Source: VAZQ01 sp034669045
Lineage (GTDB): Bacteria > Pseudomonadota > Alphaproteobacteria > Rhizobiales > Xanthobacteraceae
DNA: 64,000 bases
Direction of reading: 5' to 3'
Assembly: GCA_034669045.1 (NCBI GenBank)
Contig: JAXDOD010000163.1
Location: 1 to 64,000 of the forward strand
Shown in pieces: positions 24,617 through 31,317 of the stretch. The translations under genes and the position numbers were made by a program. The stretch's first letter is position 1; the number at the start of each line of letters is the position of its first letter. Below the pieces are notes generated by a model, which was given only the letters and a program-made list of their open reading frames with translations, did not search any database and was not told where the DNA came from.

Positions 24617-24716
24617 AGCACATTCAGTTTCCTTGAAACTGAATGTGCTCTAGGACTCTTGCATTGGTCGCATTTTCGACGGAAAACCGGATTCCACTTT
24701 TCCTGAAAATGCTCTA
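24614..24716. repeat. 103-bp palindromic intergenic repeat, copy 1
   Basis: The element starts TAGAGCA and ends TGCTCTA. Its first 39 bases are a perfect hairpin: 18-bp arms (24614-24631 and 24635-24652) around CTT. The second half holds a nested hairpin, GCATTTTC pairing with GAAAATGC outside and GGAAAA with TTTTCC inside. Copy 2 at 46782-46884 is the same length and differs at three bases, two of them compensating in the 18-bp stem. The ACCGG..TTTCC-like half resembles palindromes I recall as very common in Bradyrhizobium relatives. Confidence 0.93.
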
Positions 24717-24769
24717 AAGCCTGTCGCCATCGAACGAACGGATGGAGGAAACCGAACCGAGATCGATTT

Positions 24770-26137
24770 TTAGCGCACGCGATTTCCGCTGATGGTCAGG
24801 TTGGCGTAGCGCTCGACGCCGCCCTTCATCAGGTCGCCGGTCACGATCTTGCGGCGGTCCATGCCAAGGATCGCGCCGCGGGTCACGTCGGCGATCACGT
24901 TGTTGGCGATCAGCGCCGTGCCCGCACCGGTCGAGACCGAGACCGCGATGCCGATGTCGGACTTGCGCACCACATTGCCGGTGGCGGCGACGTCGCGCAG
25001 GTATTGCCCGAAGCCGAGCATGAGGCCGGCGAAGGGCGCGTTCTCGACCACGTTGCCGGTGACCGCCGCATCGGCCTCGACCGCGATCCCGATGCCGGCG
25101 CCGTCGCCCGCGTCGGTGCCGGCCGGACGCCTGCTGAACAGGTTGCGGATGATGTTACCCTGCACCACCGCGAGCCGCCCGCCCTCGTTGAAGTTGGTGA
25201 CGGAGACGCCGATCGCTGCGCCGTCGATCGTGTTGTTGGCGATGAGCGCGCCCTCGAAGCCGAATTCCGAATAGAGCGCGACCTCGCGCGTATTGGTGAT
25301 GGCGTTGCTGTCGATGTGAATGTTGGAGGCGGCATTGCCGCGCACCGCCGAGAACGCGCAATTGTCGATGCGGTTGCCGCGCACGATCACGTTGCCGGCG
25401 CGAAAGACGTTGACCGCATTGCCGTACTGGCCGGAGCCGCCGGAGCGGTTGTCGATCCGCAGTATACGATTGTCCGCCACGATGGTGCCGTCGTCGCCGG
25501 CCTTCTCGCGCCAGACCTGGATGCCGTTGTTGCCGGCGCCGATGATGGTGTTGCGCGCGATCATCAGCCCGCGCGCGTCGAAGGAATGGATGGCGGCCTC
25601 GACGCAATCGAGCAGCGCCGTGTCGACCACCTGGCCTTCGACCGCGACGCAATGGATGGCGTTGCCGCCGGCGTTGGCGATGGTGCAATCGGCGATCTTC
25701 AGGCCGCGCGCCTGCTCGACGTGCACGAGCCCGCGCCGCTCCGGCAGCCGCCGCAGCAGGCCGTCGCATACCAGTCCGGACAGCGTGACGTTGTCGGCGC
25801 GCTCGGCGGTAAACAGCGACGCGCCTTCGGTTAGAACGAATTTTGTCGCGCCGCGCACGCCGATGAGCTGGGCGGCCGGCGGCAGCTTGATGTTGGCCGC
25901 GCGATAGACGCCGGGCGCGATCGCGAGCGGCGCGCGCACGCGGACGGCTTCGTCGACGGCGCGCTGAAGCATGCGGCTCTGGTCGTCCGGGCTGCCGGCG
26001 CGCAGTCCGAACTGCGCCGCGTCGAGCCCGAGCGCGGAAATCGGCGCGGCCGGCGCAGCCCGCGTGACCGATGCAGCAGCTCCCGAAAGGGCGGTGGCGG
26101 CGCTGAGCGCGAGCAGGCGGCGGCGGTTGATGAGCAT
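24770..26137 (-). CDS. Tat-exported right-handed beta-helix protein (TIGR03808 family)
   Basis: 455 aa. A twin-arginine signal INRRRLLALSAATALSGAA opens the protein. The rest is built of about 22-residue parallel beta-helix rungs with repeated N-x-I/V patterns: GLMIARNTIIGAGNNGIQVW, VIVRGNRIDNCAFSAVRGNA, GALIANNTIDGAAIGV. TIGR03808 is described as a Tat-translocated repetitive protein of Rhizobiales with unknown role. The fold is shared by pectate-lyase-like carbohydrate-active proteins, so a polysaccharide ligand is plausible, but no catalytic residues can be named. It sits between two repeat elements. Confidence 0.85.
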   Translation of the reverse strand: MLINRRRLLALSAATALSGAAASVTRAAPAAPISALGLDAAQFGLRAGSPDDQSRMLQRAVDEAVRVRAPLAIAPGVYRAANIKLPPAAQLIGVRGATKFVLTEGASLFTAERADNVTLSGLVCDGLLRRLPERRGLVHVEQARGLKIADCTIANAGGNAIHCVAVEGQVVDTALLDCVEAAIHSFDARGLMIARNTIIGAGNNGIQVWREKAGDDGTIVADNRILRIDNRSGGSGQYGNAVNVFRAGNVIVRGNRIDNCAFSAVRGNAASNIHIDSNAITNTREVALYSEFGFEGALIANNTIDGAAIGVSVTNFNEGGRLAVVQGNIIRNLFSRRPAGTDAGDGAGIGIAVEADAAVTGNVVENAPFAGLMLGFGQYLRDVAATGNVVRKSDIGIAVSVSTGAGTALIANNVIADVTRGAILGMDRRKIVTGDLMKGGVERYANLTISGNRVR

Positions 26138-26149
26138 TAAGTCTCCTCG

Positions 26150-26244
26150 TCATGCCGGGCGCGGGCAAAGCCCGCGAGCCAGGATCCCACTGCGCAGCCG
26201 TGGCTAGGGTCCCGGGCTCCTCGCCGAGCTCGGCCCCGGAATGA
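26150..26244. repeat. REP-like imperfect palindrome
   Basis: The left end TCATGCCGGG (26150-26159) is mirrored by CCCCGGAATGA (26234-26244). Just inside the left end lies a perfect 7-bp hairpin CGCGGGC-AAA-GCCCGCG (26160-26176). The overall form resembles the widespread Rhizobiales intergenic palindromes that begin TCATGCC and end in ..ATGA. No second copy was seen in this window, so the family assignment is from memory. Confidence 0.45.
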
Positions 26245-26283
26245 CCACTGCAACAATGACCACTGCACAATGGCAACTGCAAC
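26240..26283. repeat. Short tandem repeat, three imperfect 14-15 bp units
   Basis: The units are AATGACCACTGCAAC, AATGACCACTGCAC and AATGGCAACTGCAAC in direct succession. They abut the palindromic element to the left and lie upstream of the TIGR03808 gene. No function can be assigned. Confidence 0.6.
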
Positions 26284-26352
26284 ATGGTGGCCAAAAACCA
26301 TGTCCCAAAGCGACACGGCGCGCCTAAATGCGCACACGGTTAGCGGACAGGG

Positions 26353-26997
26353 TTAATGGCGTGTACGCGCCGCCGCCAGCGCGGCGAGCACGATCGCTTC
26401 ACCGGCGCGCACCAGATCGTCGAGCGTGAGCGGCGCCCGGCGCGCGCGCGACGGCGGCAGGTGCGTGCGCCGCACCAGCGGAACATGCACGAAGGTGACG
26501 ATGCGCGGCCCGCGCGGCGCCGTGGCGGCTTCGCTCGCGCGCCAGCACAAATAATTGCAAAGGTAGCTGCCGGCGTCGCGCGACACCGCGGCGGTCATGC
26601 CGCTCGCGCAGGCGGCCGCCGTCAGCCGCAGCGCCGGGGCGCGTAACGGAAGCATCATCGGCGCGTCCGCAACGATCATGTCCGCGTCCGGCAGGCGCCC
26701 CGTCACATCGGGATGGCTGCACGAGCGCACGTTGCGCGCGCAGGTCTCGATCCGCAGGTGCCGCGTGCGCACCGCCAGGCCGAACATCAGCAGCACGGCC
26801 GGCCGTTCGCGCGCGATCAGCGCCGGCAGTTCGCGGTCGACGGCGTCGTAGCTCGTCGGAAAGACATGCGCGATGCGCCGCACGCCGATGAAGGCAGGAT
26901 GGCGGCGGCGCGCCAGGCGCTCGACTAGCGGTCCGGTCGGATTGAACGGCGCGGCCGGGAACGGACCGAAACCCGTGAGCAGGATGGTGAACGCCAT
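26353..26997 (-). CDS. pcp: Pyroglutamyl-peptidase I-like (peptidase C15)
   Basis: 214 aa cysteine peptidase that removes N-terminal pyroglutamate. TGFGPFPAAPFNPT (8-21) is the family's opening loop. The triad is Glu84 (LRIETCARN), Cys147 (DAGSYLCNYLCW) and His171 (TFVHVPL). Length is normal. Several usually conserved surroundings are changed (FGLAVRTRH in place of the common GLAGGR type), so substrate preference may be shifted. Cytoplasmic, single gene, divergent from 27199. Confidence 0.85.
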   Translation of the reverse strand: MAFTILLTGFGPFPAAPFNPTGPLVERLARRRHPAFIGVRRIAHVFPTSYDAVDRELPALIARERPAVLLMFGLAVRTRHLRIETCARNVRSCSHPDVTGRLPDADMIVADAPMMLPLRAPALRLTAAACASGMTAAVSRDAGSYLCNYLCWRASEAATAPRGPRIVTFVHVPLVRRTHLPPSRARRAPLTLDDLVRAGEAIVLAALAAARTRH

Positions 26998-27198
26998 TCG
27001 TCCTTATTTGTAAACGGCGGGAAAGATTCTAGCCAGGTTCCACATAAGAGTCCGCCAACACTTGACCGATATAGCCGGCCGCATCGGACAGCGGCACCGC
27101 ACATAAGCGCATCGCGCAGCCATTTGCGCAAGCGAACCGGAGCGCCGCCGCTTGCGACAAACTTCGATGACCGCTCGATTCTGAGACCGGGGGCTTTT

Positions 27199-27864
27199 TT
27201 GAATCCGCCGCACGACCCGGAGCGCGAGGCGATCGGGCGGAGCATTGCCGCGCTCTTGATGGCCAAGCAGATCAGGAACAGTGGCCAGATCCATCCGCAG
27301 ACGCTGCTGACCGAGATCGGCGCGCTCGCGGGTTTTGCGGCGCAGATGTCGATCCGCAAGTCGGTGATCGAGCCGCGCAAGCTCAATCCCGACACGATCC
27401 TGGTCGAAGTCGTCACCAAGAAGGGCCAGAAATACTATTTCAGCGATCTGCTGAACTGGATCCTGTTCGAGAATTTGACGCAGCCGCCCTACAGCGTGTG
27501 GGCCTACCTTGCCGCCGTGGTGACGGACGACAGCCGGCGGCTGCTTCCGGACGTTACCGAAATCGTGAGCAACGCGGCGCGCATGATCGGCACGCCCAAG
27601 TTCGGGGTCCCGCGCCTGCCGCGAGAGCACGCGCCGCAAAAACTTCCGCGCGCCGCGCTCGACGAGCACTGGCGGCTGGTGCGCGACGAGTTCGTCGCGT
27701 CCGGACGCGCCCCCTCCGAATGGCCCTATGACCTCGCGGTCGCCGCGCAGTGGCAGATGGTCACCGGCCGCGACATGCTAGCGTTGCCGCTCGCCGTGAC
27801 CATCGTCATGGAAGCCGCGATCCCGATGTCGAAGGTCGACCCCATGACCGTGCCGGGCGCGTAA
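27199..27864 (+). CDS. Conserved hypothetical protein
   Basis: I do not recognise this 221-aa protein. It begins NPPHDPEREAIGRSIAALLM and continues with a mixed helical region, ALAGFAAQMSIRKSVIEP, a beta stretch ILVEVVTKKGQKYYFSD and a Trp-rich segment NWILFENLTQPPYSVWAY. There is no signal peptide or membrane segment. Start choice is uncertain: TTG at 27199 has GGGGG five bases upstream, and a TTG at 27124 would add 25 residues. It converges with the hydrolase gene ending at 27868, leaving 3 bases between them. Confidence 0.7.
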   Translation: MNPPHDPEREAIGRSIAALLMAKQIRNSGQIHPQTLLTEIGALAGFAAQMSIRKSVIEPRKLNPDTILVEVVTKKGQKYYFSDLLNWILFENLTQPPYSVWAYLAAVVTDDSRRLLPDVTEIVSNAARMIGTPKFGVPRLPREHAPQKLPRAALDEHWRLVRDEFVASGRAPSEWPYDLAVAAQWQMVTGRDMLALPLAVTIVMEAAIPMSKVDPMTVPGA

Positions 27865-27867
27865 GTC

Positions 27868-29850
27868 CTACCAGGTCAGCGCCGCCGCCTTGTCGGCGAT
27901 GCGCTTCACGTCCTCCGGCAGGATATAGCCGTCGCGTTGCAGCGCCTCGGCGGCCTGCCGCACGCGCTCGGCGTAGTCGGCGCCGTCCTTGTAGCGTTCC
28001 TCCAGCGACGGGCGCGGATCGTTCTTCGCCTCGCGCTCGGCCCTGGTCTTGGCGAAGGGAACGAAGCCGCCCTCGAGGTAGCAGAGCTCGCCGGCGCCGC
28101 CCGACTCCGGCGCGCGCACGTTCCAGCCGGCGCCGGTGCCGGTCGGCACCGCCACCTCCGGCGACCGCAGCCCGCCCAGCTCGTTGCCATCGGCATCGAC
28201 CTTCGGCACCAGCACCCGATAGGCGTCCTTGAGCACGACCGGAAGCGCCTTGCCGATGATGCCCTTGTCGAAATCGGGACCGTAGTCGATGCGCGGCCGC
28301 GTCGCCGGACCTTTCGCCGGCGTCACGCCGGGGATGGCGGGCAGCGTGATCGTCTCGACCAGCGTGCCGTCGGCGATGCGCGGATAGCGGCTCGCGGGTG
28401 GCGGCGTGCCGTCCTTCACCCAGCGATCGAGATTGGCGAGCGCGGCGCGCAGGAACGGCCGGTAGTCCGTGCGGTTGGTCGGCATGACGCAGACGCCGGC
28501 CGGCATCGAAGTCTCGACCCCGGCGTGCTGGGTGCCGCTGAAGTGATAGATGCGCACGCTGTCGGGCGGCGTCGAGTCGCTCTTGCCGAGCGCGTCGGTG
28601 GTGATCAGCGACTGGCCGCCCTGCCAGTATTCGGTGCTGCTGTTGGTATGGATGAGCTTCGGGCAATTGCCGCGCGCCGTGCAGCGGGCGAGCGTGCCGT
28701 CGCTCTTGCCGGTGAACGGGTCGGTCTGGGTCTCGTAGGCGTAGGGGAAGGTGGCGCCGGGAAAGTACATGAAGCCGTGGCCGGCCGGGATGATCCGGTT
28801 GGGCTGCGCGAAGCGGTAATTCAGGAAAATCCGTCCCGCCGCCACGTTGGGCAGCACGCCGTCGAACACGATCCTGCCGGCCTCGTCCTCGTTGAAGCCG
28901 CTGTAGATGAGATCGCGCAGATAGCGCCCGGTCTGTGAATTGCCGTGGGCGAGCGCGCGCGTGATCGCCGGGCTTCCTTGCACCGCCAGCGGATTGGGAG
29001 TGCCGGCCTCGTCCGTTTTCGCGTAGCGCAGGAACGCGTTAAAGTCGCGGGTCGCCGCAAACCCGATGCCGCTCACCGGCGAGGTCGCCGACCGGTACAG
29101 GAGCTGGTAGATCGCGCCGATGCGGAACGGCGTGCCCTCCGGCAGCAGCCGGATCGTGCGGGCGTCGACGAACTCCCATTGCTCGGGCGCAACGGTCGTG
29201 GGCTCCTCGCTGTTGCGCTCGCGCACCAGGAGCTTGGCCTCCGTCTTCGCGGTCGAACTGGCGCGGAAGGTGAGGCGCGCGCGCACCGTCTTGGTATCGT
29301 TGAACAGCAGCTCGTCCCACACCGTCTGCTCGATCGCGCTCCCGGTGGCGCTCGGGATTTCAATGCGCATCACGTTGTTCTCGGCCGGCAGACCCGGCAT
29401 CCAGCCGTTCCAGACCAGCGTGAAGCCTTGCCGCATCAGGAAGCCGTTGCCGGCGTCGGCGGCGGTGGAAGGATCGTTGCCGCGCGGCGCGTTGTTGAAG
29501 CGGCCGAGCGAGGCCTTGTTGCCGCGGTTGTTGGCCTCGTAGAAGATCGCGCCGTTGCCCTTCGTCAGGTCGACCGGCTTGAGGATGTAGAAATCGGCCG
29601 AATACTCGACCATGCCCTTGGCATTGCGCGGCGCCTTGTCGAGGTCGACGATTGCGGCATTGAGCGGATGCGCCGGGTCGAGCTCGCCGTGGAAGCGTCC
29701 GGCGATTTTCTCGTAGGCGCCGCTGTTGCCGAAGGCCTGCCCGGCCGCGAACGGCTCCTGCCGGCTGATCTCGAGGCGCGTCACGCGTGCGTCTGCGGCG
29801 GCCGTCATCGCGATGAGTGCGACTCCCGCGCAGGCCAATGTGGGTTTCAT
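27868..29850 (-). CDS. Exported alpha/beta hydrolase domain protein (PF20091-like)
   Basis: 660 aa with Sec signal MKPTLACAGVALIAMTAAADA. The N-terminal half is beta-rich (GAIFYEANNRGNKASLGRFN, LWNG-like FTLVWNGWMPGLP). The second half holds the nucleophile-elbow-like ALAHGNSQTGRYLRDLIYSG and later YHFSGTQHAGVET and a conserved Cys/His-containing segment. This whole-length pattern belongs to the large secreted alpha/beta hydrolase family seen in soil Proteobacteria; the substrate is unknown. GGGAGGA precedes the ATG at 29850; the frame to 29958 is an upstream extension. Confidence 0.82.
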   Translation of the reverse strand: MKPTLACAGVALIAMTAAADARVTRLEISRQEPFAAGQAFGNSGAYEKIAGRFHGELDPAHPLNAAIVDLDKAPRNAKGMVEYSADFYILKPVDLTKGNGAIFYEANNRGNKASLGRFNNAPRGNDPSTAADAGNGFLMRQGFTLVWNGWMPGLPAENNVMRIEIPSATGSAIEQTVWDELLFNDTKTVRARLTFRASSTAKTEAKLLVRERNSEEPTTVAPEQWEFVDARTIRLLPEGTPFRIGAIYQLLYRSATSPVSGIGFAATRDFNAFLRYAKTDEAGTPNPLAVQGSPAITRALAHGNSQTGRYLRDLIYSGFNEDEAGRIVFDGVLPNVAAGRIFLNYRFAQPNRIIPAGHGFMYFPGATFPYAYETQTDPFTGKSDGTLARCTARGNCPKLIHTNSSTEYWQGGQSLITTDALGKSDSTPPDSVRIYHFSGTQHAGVETSMPAGVCVMPTNRTDYRPFLRAALANLDRWVKDGTPPPASRYPRIADGTLVETITLPAIPGVTPAKGPATRPRIDYGPDFDKGIIGKALPVVLKDAYRVLVPKVDADGNELGGLRSPEVAVPTGTGAGWNVRAPESGGAGELCYLEGGFVPFAKTRAEREAKNDPRPSLEERYKDGADYAERVRQAAEALQRDGYILPEDVKRIADKAAALTW

Positions 29851-30020
29851 CGCCGGTCCTCCCGTTCGTGCGGATGCTCTTGTCCGGCCGTTGGCGGCAC
29901 GACGCGCATCTCCGAGCCCATCATACACCGCAGCCCGCGATTTGCATGCCAAAGCCACCCAAGTCGGGGGTGTCCGGCGCGCCGCGGTCCTTGCCTCATC
30001 AACGCAGGAGTATGATAAAA

Positions 30021-30035
30021 TAAGATATTGTCTTA
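30021..30035 (+). promoter_or_regulatory. Candidate ParD operator
   Basis: TAAGA-TATTG-TCTTA is a 5-bp inverted repeat in an A/T-rich island 19 bases upstream of parD. RHH antitoxins usually bind such palindromes over their own promoter. Only position and symmetry support this. Confidence 0.35.
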
Positions 30036-30053
30036 CAACAGCGAAGCATTTAG

Positions 30054-30344
30054 ATGAACGTCATGAAGCGCATGACCGTTACCGTCACGCCCGAACAAGC
30101 CGACATGGTCAAATCGGCCGTGGAAAAAGGACTCTACGCCTCGGACAGCGAGGTCATTCGCGACGCATTGCGCGAATGGGAGCTAACTCAGGCTCACCGC
30201 GATCAGGTTCTTGCCGCGCTCCGTGGTGAAATTGACAAGGGCCTGGCAGACATGAGTGCCGGTCCGGTCCGGAGCTTTGACGCCGAGGCGATCATCAAGC
30301 AGGGAAAAAAACGATTAGCCGCAAGGCGCTCCCGCTCCGCCTGA
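30054..30344 (+). CDS. parD: ParD-like ribbon-helix-helix antitoxin
   Basis: 96 aa. The N-terminal ribbon MKRMTVTVTPEQADMVKSAV and helices YASDSEVIRDALREWEL form the RHH DNA-binding dimer fold typical of ParD/CopG antitoxins. The C-terminal half (LAALRGEIDKGLADMSAG) would wrap the toxin. ATG at 30054 or 30063 could start it. Near the 3' end the gene carries A-AAA-AAA (30305-30311) in the reading phase of a classic -1 slippery heptamer, directly before the overlapping parE frame. Confidence 0.88.
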   Translation: MNVMKRMTVTVTPEQADMVKSAVEKGLYASDSEVIRDALREWELTQAHRDQVLAALRGEIDKGLADMSAGPVRSFDAEAIIKQGKKRLAARRSRSA

Positions 30345-30619
30345 CCGACACCGCCCACGATGATCTTGCGGACATCTGGGCGTACATCGCGGCGGATTCT
30401 CCACGGGCCGCCGACGCCTTCGTTCGCCAGATCGAGACAAGGTTTCAGCCCTTGCGCCGGCTTCCAGAGATGGGCGCGGCGCGCGATCAGCTTCGCCCCG
30501 GCCTTCGTGCCTTGCCGTATCGCAATTATGTCATCCATTACGTGCCGACAAAGGACGAGCTGGTGAATGTCCGCGTGCTCCACGGCGCGCGAGAGGCGCG
30601 CGCGGTCTTCAGCGCCTGA
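30314..30619 (+). CDS. parE: ParE-like toxin (RelE/ParE superfamily) without a canonical start codon
   Basis: The frame encodes about 101 residues: ISRKALPLRLTDTAHDDLAD, then IWAYIAADSPRAADAFVRQI, RRLPEMGAARDQLRPGLR, ALPYRNYVIHYV and VRVLHGAREARAVFSA. This is a full-length ParE toxin. No ATG, GTG or TTG exists at its N-terminus; the frame opens after a TGA at 30278. ATT at 30314 aligns with the expected Met and has AGGGA (30301-30305) eight bases upstream, so ATT initiation is possible. A -1 slip on the seven A residues in parD would instead make a ParD-ParE fusion. A start-codon mutation that silences the toxin is the third possibility. Confidence 0.72.
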   Translation: MSRKALPLRLTDTAHDDLADIWAYIAADSPRAADAFVRQIETRFQPLRRLPEMGAARDQLRPGLRALPYRNYVIHYVPTKDELVNVRVLHGAREARAVFSA

Positions 30620-30635
30620 TCGTCGCTGGCTTCTG

Positions 30636-31199
30636 CTACCGCCGCGCGGCCGGCACGATCACGGCGATGCCGCCGGTGTCCTCGTCCTTGGCCGCGGTCG
30701 CGCGCGCGAACACGAAAAGCTGCTCGGGTGTCGCGATCCGGCAGGAGGCGTCCTGCGTCCGGCTGCAGAAGCGGTCACGCGTCGCCTCGTCGGCGTCCTC
30801 CTCGTTGATCGGAATGATCAGATAGACCCCCTCGGCCAGCCGGCGCGCCAGCGCATATTCGGTCGGATGGGGGGCGCGGATGCCCTGGGTCTGGACGATC
30901 AGGTCACGCCCTTCGTAGGGGTGGACGGTGAAATCGTTGAAATCCCCCGCCCCGCCGCGCGGCAGGTAACGGCTGCCGTTCCACTCGAAGGCCACGACCG
31001 TATGCGCGCGGGCGCCGTCCTTGGGGGGATCGAAGACGTGGAGCTGAATGCGTTCGCCAAGGATGGCTTTGGCGTCTCCCAGGATCGGCCCCGTCGAGCT
31101 GATGCAGCCGGTGAGTGCGAACAAGCTCAGCACAGCCAGGAGCACGCGTGCCGTTGCGGCCCGGGTCTTGAGAGAATTATTCAATGAATTCAAAGTCAT
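30636..31199 (-). CDS. Putative lipoprotein
   Basis: 187 aa. The signal TARVLLAVLSLFALTGC ends in the lipobox LTGC, so the mature protein should be lipid-anchored at Cys. The mature domain (HTVVAFEWNGSRYLPRGG, RAPHPTEYALARRLAEGVYL, DRFCSRTQDASC) has a probable disulfide pair. I do not recognise the family. Start at 31199 gives MTLNSLNNSLK before the signal. It is divergent from the SGNH hydrolase gene with 118 bases between the starts, suggesting shared control. Confidence 0.7.
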   Translation of the reverse strand: MTLNSLNNSLKTRAATARVLLAVLSLFALTGCISSTGPILGDAKAILGERIQLHVFDPPKDGARAHTVVAFEWNGSRYLPRGGAGDFNDFTVHPYEGRDLIVQTQGIRAPHPTEYALARRLAEGVYLIIPINEEDADEATRDRFCSRTQDASCRIATPEQLFVFARATAAKDEDTGGIAVIVPAARR

Positions 31200-31317
31200 G
31201 GATGCATTCCAACAGGTTTCCGAACTTCGCCGTCGGCGGTCGTGAACTTTCGCTCTGTCCTGGCCGACTAATTCTGTATCATAGCCTCCGGTGGGTGGGG
31301 GCCGGGGAGGTCCTGTC

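Noticed and set aside
26150..26350. CRISPR-like or mobile element remnant
   Set aside because: The three tandem units are adjacent without spacers and no cas gene, transposase or integrase is nearby. It is a simple tandem next to a palindrome.
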